Position numbers and translations under genes: made by a program. A stretch of 64,000 nucleotides of DNA from Treponema peruense (GTDB lineage Bacteria > Spirochaetota > Spirochaetia > Treponematales > Treponemataceae): the NCBI RefSeq assembly GCF_016117655.1, contig NZ_CP064936.1:434001-498000 (forward strand). Direction: 5' to 3'. Below the pieces are notes generated by a model. It was not told the DNA's origin and ran no database searches. It worked only from the letters and a program-made list of their open reading frames with translations. Shown here piece by piece: positions 9,447 through 18,269 of the stretch; the first letter of the stretch is position 1, and every line of letters begins with the position of its first letter.

Positions 9447-11384
9447 ATGGCAACAACTGCGAATATTCTTACACTTCTTAAATTTTATGCATCAAAGCAG
9501 AAAAGCCCTATTATAGAATACAGGGAATTCGGCGACTATCTTCACCGCTATGCACAGCACCATCTTGACGAAAATTCAGAGCTGGTTTCTTTTTGCGGTG
9601 CAAGCTATACGGACGCACTCGATGCCGAAATATCACAGCTTGTTTCTTCACGAAGCGTTGTTGTTGCACCTGTTTCAAACAAAGACTATATTTTTGTAAT
9701 TTCGGTTTTTGTAGAAAAATTTGCAGAAACCTATAAGCAGATAGAAACGAACATTTCAATTCCTTTCCCGAGCATTACTGATATCCCGAAGAGTGTTCCG
9801 CTGGATATTGTAACAAGACAGCCTGCCGCAGATATAATTTACAGGCTTCTGGACAAAGAAGAACTTAACGACAAAACGCTGTATGCAATTGTTTTTTCAA
9901 AAAATATTCCGTCGCTTTTGTTCCCGTCTCTTACATGCATGGCAGAACTTGTAAACTGTGCTCTCAGAAAAATCCAGGATCTGCTTCATAAAGAAGAAAC
10001 TCACGATTATTTTCTTAAAAAACTTTCAATTTCAAATCCGGGTAAGGAACTTTCAATCAAAAACTTTTTTGCCCAGTTTGTGTCAAATCCGCTTGCGGCT
10101 CTGGATGTTCTTAAAAATACCGGCGACACTTTCTATTACTGGAGCCAGCTCTGTTATTTCCTTAAGCAGGATTATACAAAGGTAAAGGATTTTACTCCCG
10201 AAGATATTACAATTCTTCAGTCTGTTGCCGTAATTGAAGTTGCAACTTCATATTACAAGACAAAAACGTCGGAACGCATACAGAAAGAGACGGCTTTTAA
10301 AACACTCGACAATCTTATGCTTAACCCGCCGTATTATTACAGCCTGGCCGATGTCCTTAAGATGAAAGACCAGAACGGTGTTCCGCTTTTGGGCCAGTAC
10401 AGCGAAAAGGAACTCAAGGAACATCTTTACGCACTTACGCAGGAAACTGTAGGAAACCAGATGCCTGAACTTCTTGTCTTCAAGGTAAATGATGATGAAG
10501 GTTTCTATATAAAAAAAGAAAAGGTAATGCCTCTCATAATCAGGCTTGCAAATGATGCACGGCTTGTTGTACGCGAAAGCCTCGTAAAGCTCTGGTACAA
10601 GTATCTGCTCGATTACGAAACACTTCCCGAGATGAAGGAAGCTTCTGCCTTTGAGCGCTGTCTTGAACGCGAAGTACGTTCGGCAGATCCCATACTTTAT
10701 GCTATATTGAATTCAACGTTTCTGCCGGTTGTTGCTTACGAAGACAAAACTCCGGGGCGCATTTCACTTTTCAGAAACGGCAATATTCTTCCTTACAGCG
10801 AACTTCTTATGATAAGCCGTCAGGAAATTCTTTCTGATGCAAAAATAAAACTGCCGTTCTGGTATTTCATTCCTGTCCTTTCGTGGATTCTGGGACTTAT
10901 TTTCAGAAAGCCAAAGAATTCTTCGCAGCGCCAGTCTTCTTCTACTACAGCAACAGAAAAACTTAGGGCTGAACAAAAAGCCGCCGAGGCAGAAAAACTT
11001 AGAAAGCGCAATGAAGCAGACTCAATTGACCCCAAACTTTCAAGAAAACAGGAACTCAGAAAGTCAGCTGCCGAGATAGAAAAAAAACTTGTTCCTGAGT
11101 CAAGCACTTTGGACCGCGAACTCAAAGGTTACCTTCACGAGTGGAATGACAGGCTTGGCAAGCAGAATTACGATAATCTTACAGAAGATATAAATTCACT
11201 CATACGCGATTATTTAAGGAAGGTTCTGCGCTCACTCAAGACGGAATCTTTTTCTGCAGAGCGTGTTTCGAGTCTTGCACAGTCACTTGTAGATTCACCG
11301 TCAATGATCAAGATAAAGAATCACCCGGCTTTAAAGCGTTACACAGAACTTTATCTTGTCAAACTCGTAAAGAATATTCCGTAA
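9447..11384 (+). CDS. Large protein of unknown function with one C-terminal-half membrane segment
   Basis: I do not recognise this 645-residue protein. The frame is open from 9363, but a perfect TATAAT ends 6 nt before the ATG at 9447, so I place the start there (MATTANILTLLKFY). The first 440 residues are a soluble, helix-rich region without obvious motifs. A single hydrophobic stretch LPFWYFIPVLSWILGLIF (about residues 470-487) is followed by a basic patch, a serine/alanine-rich charged coiled-coil stretch (about 495-560) and a second helical region. This looks like a membrane-anchored cytoplasmic protein conserved in treponemes. It is transcribed alone and is followed by the CorA leader. 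Confidence 0.75.
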   Translation: MATTANILTLLKFYASKQKSPIIEYREFGDYLHRYAQHHLDENSELVSFCGASYTDALDAEISQLVSSRSVVVAPVSNKDYIFVISVFVEKFAETYKQIETNISIPFPSITDIPKSVPLDIVTRQPAADIIYRLLDKEELNDKTLYAIVFSKNIPSLLFPSLTCMAELVNCALRKIQDLLHKEETHDYFLKKLSISNPGKELSIKNFFAQFVSNPLAALDVLKNTGDTFYYWSQLCYFLKQDYTKVKDFTPEDITILQSVAVIEVATSYYKTKTSERIQKETAFKTLDNLMLNPPYYYSLADVLKMKDQNGVPLLGQYSEKELKEHLYALTQETVGNQMPELLVFKVNDDEGFYIKKEKVMPLIIRLANDARLVVRESLVKLWYKYLLDYETLPEMKEASAFERCLEREVRSADPILYAILNSTFLPVVAYEDKTPGRISLFRNGNILPYSELLMISRQEILSDAKIKLPFWYFIPVLSWILGLIFRKPKNSSQRQSSSTTATEKLRAEQKAAEAEKLRKRNEADSIDPKLSRKQELRKSAAEIEKKLVPESSTLDRELKGYLHEWNDRLGKQNYDNLTEDINSLIRDYLRKVLRSLKTESFSAERVSSLAQSLVDSPSMIKIKNHPALKRYTELYLVKLVKNIP

Positions 11385-11415
11385 TGTTTAATTGCCGTTA
11401 AAAATTTTCTTTTGA

Positions 11416-11444
11416 TTGTAAAAAACTTGATTTTTTGCTAAAAT
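11416..11444 (+). promoter_or_regulatory. Predicted promoter of the corA transcription unit
   Basis: TTGTAA (11416-11421), 17-bp spacer, TAAAAT (11439-11444). Transcription would start near 11451, giving a leader of about 210 nt before corA. Confidence 0.55.
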
Positions 11445-11469
11445 AATCCTGTCGCTTGTCAAGCATGAC

Positions 11470-11646
11470 TATCTTTTTACTGGAGGCGCATATGGACGGT
11501 GGAAGTAGTAGTTCCGCTTATCATCAACGCGCGTATGTTTCTTACGCAGTGCGGGCCTCCGGTACAGTAGTTTAGTTTTTTCGGCACTGTTCCCCAGGCA
11601 TAATTTTTTGGGTTTCCTGATTTACTGGAATCCCTTCAGTTTTTTG
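11470..11646 (+). ncRNA. Structured corA leader RNA with intrinsic terminator (candidate riboswitch or attenuator)
   Basis: A ten-pair helix P1 joins TACTGGAGGC (11478-11487) with GCCTCCGGTA (11555-11564), containing one G-U. Inside it are P2 (11498-11504 with 11512-11518, seven pairs) and P3 (GCGTA 11531-11535 with TACGC 11543-11547), making a three-way junction. Downstream a weaker ACAGT/ACTGT hairpin and then GGGTTTCC/GGAATCCC (11610-11617/11627-11634, one mismatch) followed by six T (11640-11645) form a terminator before the corA ribosome-binding site. It does not match the M-box or yybP-ykoY consensus as I know them. Position suggests control of a divalent-metal transporter; ligand unknown. 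Confidence 0.65.
11492..11575 (+). CDS. Possible 27-codon leader peptide in the corA leader
   Basis: ATG at 11492 with GGAGG at 11482-11486, 5 nt upstream, opens a 27-codon frame starting MDGGSSSSAYHQ and ending TAG at 11573-11575. The ribosome-binding site is the 5' strand of helix P1 and its partner strand lies near the end of the frame, so translation and RNA folding would exclude each other. Translation is not proven; the frame could be accidental within a structured RNA. Confidence 0.4.
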   Translation: MDGGSSSSAYHQRAYVSYAVRASGTVV

Positions 11647-11660
11647 ATTAAGGAAAAATT

Positions 11661-12716
11661 ATGATCACATTTTGGCAGCAGGAAGAAGGAAAACTTGTCC
11701 GTAAGGATGACAACGAACTCGACACTTCAAAAAACACCTGGGTAGATGCACGTTCGGTTACAAGGGATGACATACGCACTCTTGAAGAACTTTACAAAAT
11801 AGACCCCGAAAACATTCTTGATATTCTTGACCCCGACGAACTTTCCCGAATTGAACACAATGACGAAACGGGCTACACGCTTACGATTATTAGACTGCCG
11901 GTTTTTTCTCCTGCCGATGATGTCAGCTATTTTACGGCACCGCTGGGAATTATTACCTTTGACAAGTTTTTCATTACAATCTGTTGGACAGACTGCGAGG
12001 TTTTGAAGGATTTTGCCGCAAACCGCATTCGCGAACTTTCACTTAACGATTTTCCGGCTTTTACAATCAGGTTTATGGCGCGCGCAGATATTACATTCCT
12101 CAGGTACCTCAAGGAACTTAACCGCCGGTCAACTACGATTCAGAATGAAATGCTGCGTTCGGTACAGAATCATGAGCTTATTCAGCTTTTGAACATACAG
12201 AAGTCGCTGGTTTTCTTTACAACGTCCCTTAAAAGCAACCAGATGCTGCTTGAAAAACTTCGCAAGACAAAGATTATCAAACTTGATGAAGAAGACCAGG
12301 ACTGGATTGATGACGTCGAAATAGATAACCGCCAGGCTCTTGAAATGGCCGACACTTACACAAACATTATGACAGGAATGAACGATGCCTTTGCGTCGGT
12401 TTTGTCAAACAACCTGAATATAGTTATGAAAACAATGACGGCCTGGAACCTTGTGCTTATGCTGCCTACTTTTGTTACCAGCTATTTTGGAATAAATGTT
12501 CCACTTCCGTGGGCAGAGTCAAAATGGGTTGGTGCTGTTGCCATAGCCGGAATGTGTGTTCTTACGGCAGCTATGGGATATGTTTTCTTTATGAAACGCA
12601 ATCTTACTCCTTCTGCAGAAACAAGAAAGCACACATCCTTCAAAATAAGGCGTGCAGAACGTAAACAGAGAAGATACCTTAAACGCCAGGAAAAATTAGC
12701 GGAGCGTATGAAATGA
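11661..12716 (+). CDS. CorA family divalent cation transporter with GIN motif
   Basis: Membrane channel of the 2-TM-GxN family, 351 residues, normally a homopentamer moving Mg2+, Co2+ or other divalent ions. The large N-terminal cytoplasmic domain (about 1-255) is followed by two membrane helices (about 258-277 and 290-312) and a strongly basic tail (RRAERKQRRYLKRQEK). The loop signature is GIN at residues 277-279 (YFGINV) in place of the usual GMN; GxN variants occur in the superfamily and can go with different selectivity. AAGGA at 11651-11655 serves the ATG. A structured leader with terminator lies upstream, and the next gene overlaps by 4 nt. Confidence 0.9.
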   Translation: MITFWQQEEGKLVRKDDNELDTSKNTWVDARSVTRDDIRTLEELYKIDPENILDILDPDELSRIEHNDETGYTLTIIRLPVFSPADDVSYFTAPLGIITFDKFFITICWTDCEVLKDFAANRIRELSLNDFPAFTIRFMARADITFLRYLKELNRRSTTIQNEMLRSVQNHELIQLLNIQKSLVFFTTSLKSNQMLLEKLRKTKIIKLDEEDQDWIDDVEIDNRQALEMADTYTNIMTGMNDAFASVLSNNLNIVMKTMTAWNLVLMLPTFVTSYFGINVPLPWAESKWVGAVAIAGMCVLTAAMGYVFFMKRNLTPSAETRKHTSFKIRRAERKQRRYLKRQEKLAERMK

Positions 12717-13744
12717 AAAAAAGTATATTTGCAGGCCTTGCGATGGTTGCAGTAAATGCAGTTTTTGTTGCCGTGGCGTTTGGCCAGAAAAATACGGTTG
12801 GCATTCCTTCTGTGGTACAGGATTTCTTTAACGAAGTTGATTTTGTAGACTTTGGAACTTTCGGAACAGATGCTTCAGAACAGAAAAACGGCTTTGTTTC
12901 TTACGAGATCGGTTCGGGGTCGCAAACATATACGGCAAAAAGATATGTCTTTCCGTTCAGACTTAATCGTTATGAAACAACTTACCGTCTCTGGTATGAA
13001 GTAAGAATATGGGCCCAGCAGAACGGCTACAACTTTGCAAATCCCGGTCAGGAAGGTTCAGACGGAGCCCGCGGAAAAGCCCCTTCACAGGCAGGATGTT
13101 ATGAACCTGTCACGATGGTTAGCTGGTACGATGTTATTGTCTGGTGCAATGCCTTCAGCGAAAAAAGCGGACTTTCACCGTGCTATACTTATGAAGGTTC
13201 TGTTCTTAAAGATTCCGCGGACAGTGCGGCGTGTGATCTTGCAGTTTGTGACTGGGAGGCAGACGGTTACAGACTTCCTTCAGAGGCTGAATGGGAATAC
13301 GCTGCAAGAAAGACAGTGTCAGGTTTACAGAGCGGAAGCCTTGCCAGCGGACAGGTTGATTATTCCGGTAAAGACGATGCTTCAATTCCTGCAGGTGAAG
13401 TTGCCTGGTACTACGAAAACGCTTCTGAAACACGCCGTGTAGGAACAGCTGGTACTCCTTTCAAGGCAAGCGCGCCTCCTTCACCGGCAAGTGGCAACCC
13501 AAACGGAGCAGGCATTTTTGACATGAGCGGAAATGTTCTTGAATGGTGCTGGGACTGGCAGGAAGATTACAGTGAATGTCCCGAGAAAAAGCGTTACAAC
13601 GGTCCCGAATACGGTGCAGAACGTGTAATGCGCGGCGGCAGCTGGAACATGTATACTTTGTTTATTGCCGCCGGCGACAGATATTCTTTTGACCCCAACG
13701 AATGTTACAGTTACTTTGGGTTCAGATTCTGCACTTCAAAATAG
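12713..13744 (+). CDS. Exported FGE-sulfatase (SUMF1) domain protein
   Basis: Formylglycine-generating-enzyme fold protein of 343 residues with an N-terminal signal sequence (KKSIFAGLAMVAVNAVFVAVAFG). Family landmarks are clear: RYETTYRLWYEV, PVTMVSWYDVIVWCNAFS, YRLPSEAEWEYAAR, GIFDMSGNVLEWCWDW, RVMRGGSWN and YFGFRFCTS. In spirochaetes such domains are usually not sulfatase-activating but act as surface or carbohydrate-related modules, so enzymatic function is uncertain. It begins at an ATGA overlap with corA, so it is made from the same transcript and under the same leader control. Confidence 0.88.
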   Translation: MKKSIFAGLAMVAVNAVFVAVAFGQKNTVGIPSVVQDFFNEVDFVDFGTFGTDASEQKNGFVSYEIGSGSQTYTAKRYVFPFRLNRYETTYRLWYEVRIWAQQNGYNFANPGQEGSDGARGKAPSQAGCYEPVTMVSWYDVIVWCNAFSEKSGLSPCYTYEGSVLKDSADSAACDLAVCDWEADGYRLPSEAEWEYAARKTVSGLQSGSLASGQVDYSGKDDASIPAGEVAWYYENASETRRVGTAGTPFKASAPPSPASGNPNGAGIFDMSGNVLEWCWDWQEDYSECPEKKRYNGPEYGAERVMRGGSWNMYTLFIAAGDRYSFDPNECYSYFGFRFCTSK

Positions 13745-13782
13745 CAGGTCAACCCCTCTATAGTTTTGGAGGCTGCCTCAAA

Positions 13783-14457
13783 TTACAGTGACTCAAGGGT
13801 GGCAGACTTTACACACCAGTTGTCGCCTGATTTTTCTGCTTCGAGCCATGCATATTTTCCTTCAGTAAGGGCGCCGGGATTAATTACCGTAGTGCTGCCG
13901 ATTATATCAATTCCTGCGCTTTCATGAATGTGGCCGGTAATGACAGCAAGCGGTTTGTACTTTTCTATAAATTCCCTGAGCAGCTGGCTTCCTACATGAA
14001 TTCCGCCGGGAATAGTGTCACACTTTGTATCTTTCGGCGGATTGTGCATTATTGCAATGAGATTGTTCCATTCCTGATCGCCCTGGTTTGTAATTATTGA
14101 AAAGTCAGAAACAAGATCTTCGTCGCTTCTTTCATTCGGTGTAGTTCCCGTAAATTTGCTTCCGCCGCCGCTTCCTGCAAATGCAAGTCCTGCGCTCATT
14201 ACAAGACCGCCCTGAACCGAAACATCGCGTTTTTCTGTTTCAGAAATAAAGTCCGGATTGTCGCAGTTTCCAAGTACAGAAAAAATCTGTTCATGCTTTG
14301 CACACAATTTTTCGAGTGCAGGAAGTCCTGTTTCTTCGTGTTCAAATTTTGCAAAGTCACCGGCAAATAAAACTGCGTCTGCTTTTTTGAACAAATCGTC
14401 CATTTTGTCAAGAACTTCGAGGTTTCCGTGTAAGTCAGATATTACTAAAAATTTCAT
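13783..14457 (-). CDS. YfcE/MJ0936-type metallophosphoesterase
   Basis: Calcineurin-like phosphodiesterase of 224 residues. Metal-binding signatures appear in order: DLHG near the N-terminus, AGDFA, GNCDNPDF, MHNPPK and GHIHE, followed by NPGAL. The start is the ATG at 14457 (MKFLVISDLHGN), with GGAG 7 nt upstream; the frame also opens with a TTG four codons earlier, inside that site. The natural substrate is unknown. It lies 20 nt upstream of the hisC stop side and is read in the same direction as hisC, probably as its downstream operon partner. Confidence 0.9.
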   Translation of the reverse strand: MKFLVISDLHGNLEVLDKMDDLFKKADAVLFAGDFAKFEHEETGLPALEKLCAKHEQIFSVLGNCDNPDFISETEKRDVSVQGGLVMSAGLAFAGSGGGSKFTGTTPNERSDEDLVSDFSIITNQGDQEWNNLIAIMHNPPKDTKCDTIPGGIHVGSQLLREFIEKYKPLAVITGHIHESAGIDIIGSTTVINPGALTEGKYAWLEAEKSGDNWCVKSATLESL

Positions 14458-14488
14458 TTTTTTCTCCAATTAATTTTTGTGTTAAATT

Positions 14489-15637
14489 TTAAAGCGTTCC
14501 CAGAACTTCTGAAAGTTTTTTCATCTGTTCGGGTGTGCCGATTGTAATTCTTACAAAGTCTTCAATTCCCTTTGTGGCAAAATGGCGTATCAGAATTCCC
14601 GCTTTTTTTACAGTTTCATAAATTTCTTCACCGGAGTGGCCGTCTTTTTTTGCAAACACGAAATTTGTGCGGCTGTCAATTACAAACCATCCGTTTTTTC
14701 TTAGAAATGCCGAAAATTTGTCGCGTTCCTGAACGATGGCCGCTGCGTTTTTTGCATAATATGCTGCTGCCTTGCAGGAGGCTGTTCCGGCTGTCTGTGC
14801 AAGAAAATCTACAGGAAAATGGTTGAACGAATTCTTTACTGTAAAAATTGATTTTATAAGAGCGGGACTTGAGACAACATAACCGAGTCTCATTCCGGCA
14901 AACGAAAGGCTTTTGCTGAACGTGCGCACAATTACAAGATTGTCGAATTCTTTCAAAAGCGGAATGCAACTTTCTTTTCCAAAGTCTGCGTATGCTTCGT
15001 CTACAATAAAAATTCTGTCTTTGGGAGCACGTCGTATCATTGCGGCAACATCTTCGCGTTTTATTTCTATTCCGGTCGGGGCGTTGGGATTTGCAAAAAT
15101 TGTACAGCTGTCTGTTTTGTTTGCTTCAGAAAGCATTTTTTCTGTGTCCAGTGTCCAGTCTTTGCGGAGTTTTATGGGATTCATCGGAATATTGTAGTAA
15201 CCGCAGTAAACGGGATAAAAACTGTATGTGAATTCAGGCAGAACAAGCGGGCGGTCCGAGTCAAAGAATGTGTAGAAAACAAAACTCAAAACTTCATCGC
15301 TACCGTTACCGCAGAAAATCATGTCAGGCGTTACGCTGAATGGAATTTTATTTTCTTCGGAAGGGCTGCATTTGTTTCCCGAAACTTTTGCTGTATTAAG
15401 AACGCCGCCTGTTTCGTTAAGCATGTCTGCAATTGCTTTTCTGAGTTCGGTGGAATCGGGGTCGGGATAAAGTCCCAGCTTTTCTATTTTTTCTGTGACT
15501 GCAGTTTTTATTGCAGCGGCGACACTTTCATGCGGCGGGAATGGATTTTCATTTGCGTTGAGTTTTATATAGTCCCTGTCCTTGGGTTGTTCACCAGGAA
15601 CATAAGGATGCAGATTTTCGAGTCTTTTTGCAAACAT
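14489..15637 (-). CDS. hisC: Histidinol-phosphate aminotransferase
   Basis: PLP-dependent class I/II aminotransferase of 382 residues converting imidazole-acetol phosphate to histidinol phosphate in histidine synthesis. LNANENPFPPHESV near the N-terminus, GNGSDEVL, ANPNAPTG, VDEAYADFG and the PLP-lysine motif TFSKSLSFAGMRLGY are diagnostic for HisC. An insertion rich in N, K and S (about residues 75-98) lies between the first helices. GAGG precedes the ATG. Other histidine genes in the window (hisA-hisIE, hisD, a histidinol phosphatase) are scattered and not in one operon with it. Confidence 0.93.
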   Translation of the reverse strand: MFAKRLENLHPYVPGEQPKDRDYIKLNANENPFPPHESVAAAIKTAVTEKIEKLGLYPDPDSTELRKAIADMLNETGGVLNTAKVSGNKCSPSEENKIPFSVTPDMIFCGNGSDEVLSFVFYTFFDSDRPLVLPEFTYSFYPVYCGYYNIPMNPIKLRKDWTLDTEKMLSEANKTDSCTIFANPNAPTGIEIKREDVAAMIRRAPKDRIFIVDEAYADFGKESCIPLLKEFDNLVIVRTFSKSLSFAGMRLGYVVSSPALIKSIFTVKNSFNHFPVDFLAQTAGTASCKAAAYYAKNAAAIVQERDKFSAFLRKNGWFVIDSRTNFVFAKKDGHSGEEIYETVKKAGILIRHFATKGIEDFVRITIGTPEQMKKLSEVLGTL

Positions 15638-15796
15638 TATTACCTCTCAAAATTAGAAAGCATGCATTGCTAACTTTTTGATTCAATTCTATTGAATTAA
15701 GCATTTTTTTTCAAGAAAATTTACTTTTTTTTGCTTAATCTGAAAAACGCGGCATATATATATTTTAGAAAATCAAAAAAAAGGAAAGTGGAGAAA

Positions 15797-16231
15797 ATGA
15801 ATTATGTCCCGAAGTTTAGAGGAAGAACTTGTTTTTATGTGCAGTCAGAAAAGAAATGCACAGCCGTCGAACGCACACTTATGGCGTTGCTCTTCTGTGC
15901 CGCGTGTATCTTTGTCTGTATCTGGATTCCGTATCATGAGCAGTTGCTTGAAAAAAAAGCTGAACAACAGCTTGTTGAATTCAAAAATGCATTTGTACGG
16001 TACAGTGCAGACTGCGGGTCGTTTCCTACGTCACAGCAGGGAATCGAAGCTCTTTTCAGTAAACCCGTTCTGGATCCGGTTCCGCAGAATTGGAAGGGGC
16101 CGTACGCGGTAAACTTATCGCGCAATAATCCGTGGGGAAACAGAATTGTCTACAGAACTGTCTCTGAAGGCGCAGAAAAAGAATTTGTGGTCTTAAGTTA
16201 CAGTGGTGACGGCAGCTGTCTGGAATTGTAG
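15797..16231 (+). CDS. GspG-like pseudopilin-domain protein without prepilin cleavage motif
   Basis: A 144-residue protein with one N-terminal membrane helix (VERTLMALLFCAACIFVCIWIP) followed by the periplasmic domain of type II secretion major pseudopilins: FVRYSADCGSFPTSQQGIEALFSKP, PVPQNWKGPY, NNPWGNRIVYR and the terminal SGDG. The G-F-x-x-x-E leader-peptidase site of true pseudopilins is absent and about 30 polar residues precede the helix, so it is not a canonical processed pilin. GGAG at 15788-15791 fixes the start. No secretion genes adjoin. The accessory repeat begins 4 nt after its stop. Confidence 0.7.
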   Translation: MNYVPKFRGRTCFYVQSEKKCTAVERTLMALLFCAACIFVCIWIPYHEQLLEKKAEQQLVEFKNAFVRYSADCGSFPTSQQGIEALFSKPVLDPVPQNWKGPYAVNLSRNNPWGNRIVYRTVSEGAEKEFVVLSYSGDGSCLEL

Positions 16232-16235
16232 AACC

Positions 16236-16748
16236 GCAACGTCCGCGCGGGAAGACGCCCCTCGAGACAGATACTCCTTAACGAACGTATTTCATGAACA
16301 ACTCAAATAGCGTTGTTCATGAAAACTTCAGTTGTTGCACAACTGTCTTATTTACGTGTGCGCTCACGCGCACTAATTGTACTCAATCGCAAGTTGATAC
16401 TTGCTCAATCGTACAATTATATGGAAAGTTAAAATGCGCGAAGAAGGACGCAGAAATTGGAAATGACTTGATTTTTTGTCGTCGCAAAGCGACAAACGAT
16501 AGTTTCCCAGCAAAAATCACGTCAAGGCCAATATTGGCCGGTTTACGATTTCGGCGGACGACTGGGAGCATTTTAACCTATGCTGCCACTTATCTAAACA
16601 AATTGCGTCTTACCACGCGGACCTTTTTGTAATTACGCTGTCTGTTAACGCAACGTCCGCGTAGGAAGACGCTGCTTTTAAAAAGATAATACTTAAGGAA
16701 CGTATTTCAGGATAATTCAAATAGAGTTGTCCTGAAATACGTTCCTTA
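16236..16748. repeat. Hairpin-rich repeat element, copy 1
   Basis: This gene-free stretch shares extended sequence with the region around 19508-19786 and 21390-21434. Modules in order: GCAACGTCCGCG at 16236; the hairpin ATGAACAAC/GTTGTTCAT at 16293-16321; CAGTTGTTGCACAACTG; a core bracketed by GTTAAAATGC (16429-16438) and GCATTTTAAC (16568-16577) holding GGCCAATATTGGCC; an imperfect palindrome with arms 16605-16622 and 16655-16672; and a 55-bp hairpin 16694-16748 with arms of about 20 bp. The GCAACGTCCGCG word recurs at 16651, so the element contains partial internal copies. No protein is encoded. Its nature is unknown. Confidence 0.75.
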
Positions 16749-16841
16749 CCGCAGTCCCGCTCCGTGATTCAAAGGACCACTGCCTTTGGCACAAAGTTTT
16801 CTAAAAGAAGGTTAAGTTCTCTTCACGAAGCTAATTTATAT

Positions 16842-16870
16842 TTGACAAATCTAAAGATTACTAATAGAAT
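16842..16870 (+). promoter_or_regulatory. Predicted promoter of the first island lipoprotein operon
   Basis: TTGACA (16842-16847), 17-bp spacer, TAGAAT (16865-16870), with AGGAGA at 16888-16893 before the ATG. Unlike many chromosomal promoters here, it has a leader and a Shine-Dalgarno site. Confidence 0.65.
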
Positions 16871-16898
16871 ATAATAAATTGTTTTATAGGAGATTTGC

Positions 16899-18269
16899 AT
16901 GAAAAAGTTAGTCAGCTTTATTCTATTTAGTCTATGTTTTTTTGGTTGTAAAAACTTTGAGAATTTTGAAAATAATGAAATTAATATCACAGAAAATTCT
17001 ATTGAAAAAGTTTATTACAAAAAAGATTCTACAAATGAATTTAAAGATTTTCTAAAACTTCCAGAAATACAAAAAAACAATTTTCGAAGTATAGAAAATG
17101 ATAAACATTTAACGAATGAAGATTTGTTTTCTTTAATGTGGCAGGATTTGTCAGAAGAAGAAAAAACACAATTAATTGAAAATTCGGGTGAAGTATTTCT
17201 TCAAATTGAGTCAGGATTGGAAGTCCCCATAGAAAACGAAATTTCAAAAAGTGTGTTAAACGGGAATACCAATGAACTTGATTTTTTAGCAGCGAATTTC
17301 AGTTTTTCAGAACATTTAAAAGATTGGTTTGGAAATACAACAATTTCAATAAACTTATTACCAGAAGAATATTTTTCCAAAGTTGAAGATTATAAAGCAT
17401 TGGAAAACATACTGTTGGCAAATGTTATTGAAAATCTCTCATATAATGAAAACTGGAATATAATAAAAAAAATATTGAATGAATTAGGTTCTGATATTTC
17501 TGTTTCAATGATTAAGAGAGAATATGAAAAAATCAAAGAACTTGATTTAGAGCAAAATCAATCTAACGCGTCAAGAGCAGCTTTAGTAACAGATTTTTAT
17601 TTAACTTCATTGGCAAATAATTTCGGAGCTACTTTAAATGACGGAACAGTTTTATTGACAGCAGGAAAGAAAAAAGCATTTATCATTGCAGGAAATTGGA
17701 CGCATGCAGGAATATTTTCCAGAGATGCTTATTTAAAAAACGGAGGAATAGATTCTGCTCATTGTGTATATACAGCACAGCCTGATGATGCAAAGAATGG
17801 TCCCTCAGATGTAATTCCTGACAGACCAGGTTATACATGTCTTGATACAATTTATATGTACACGAAACAAAAAAGAATGGCCGCAATTTTACCCAAAAAT
17901 TATTCATTAGGAAAAGGTAAAGCAGCTGTAAATTATGCAAAAACTATTTTTTACGATGCGAAAGAAAAATATTGTATACCGGCATGGGAATTATTTTTGC
18001 CTGATTTTATGTCTTCTATGGATACCAGTCATAATGAGAAATCCGACTTTCCATATTGTTCAAAGGTTGCTTATACAGCATGGAAAAAAGCCGGAGAAGA
18101 TATTGATGCAGAGACATTTGCAGGTTGTTTAGTTTCACCTGATGATTTGTATTCCAGTTCATTTGACAGATACAAAACTTTTACAATAGGTTTTCTATTC
18201 TGGTCCAAAACATGGAAATATAAAGTTTATTCGGCAACGTCAAATGTAGTAAAAGAGGCATCAAGATGA
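16899..18269 (+). CDS. Lipoprotein with C-terminal permuted papain-like (YiiX/NlpC-type) domain
   Basis: Lipoprotein of 456 residues: signal MKKLVSFILFSLCFFGC with the lipid-attachment cysteine at 17. Residues about 20-220 are an acidic, asparagine-rich helical region without recognised domain. From about 235 the motifs FIIAGNWTHAGIFSRD, DTIYMYT and, later, YCSKVAYTAWKKAG match the YiiX/YebB branch of circularly permuted NlpC/P60 hydrolases, with His in WTHAGI and Cys in YCSK as the presumed catalytic pair. Such enzymes cleave peptidoglycan peptides or acyl/amide bonds. Codon use is strongly AT-rich compared with the flanking chromosome. It overlaps the next gene by ATGA. Confidence 0.72.
   Translation: MKKLVSFILFSLCFFGCKNFENFENNEINITENSIEKVYYKKDSTNEFKDFLKLPEIQKNNFRSIENDKHLTNEDLFSLMWQDLSEEEKTQLIENSGEVFLQIESGLEVPIENEISKSVLNGNTNELDFLAANFSFSEHLKDWFGNTTISINLLPEEYFSKVEDYKALENILLANVIENLSYNENWNIIKKILNELGSDISVSMIKREYEKIKELDLEQNQSNASRAALVTDFYLTSLANNFGATLNDGTVLLTAGKKKAFIIAGNWTHAGIFSRDAYLKNGGIDSAHCVYTAQPDDAKNGPSDVIPDRPGYTCLDTIYMYTKQKRMAAILPKNYSLGKGKAAVNYAKTIFYDAKEKYCIPAWELFLPDFMSSMDTSHNEKSDFPYCSKVAYTAWKKAGEDIDAETFAGCLVSPDDLYSSSFDRYKTFTIGFLFWSKTWKYKVYSATSNVVKEASR

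Noticed and set aside
11470-11646. M-box magnesium riboswitch before corA
   Set aside because: The conserved M-box segments are not present; the fold is a different three-way junction.
16294-16632. Plus-strand frame of 112 codons in the first repeat copy
   Set aside because: Not kept in the second repeat copy, full of hairpins, no ribosome-binding site.
16605-16672. Integron attC site
   Set aside because: The imperfect palindrome is attC-like in symmetry, but the RYYYAAC/GTTRRRY core ends are not matched, the full repeat is too long, and no integrase is seen. Kept only as a hypothesis for the repeat family.
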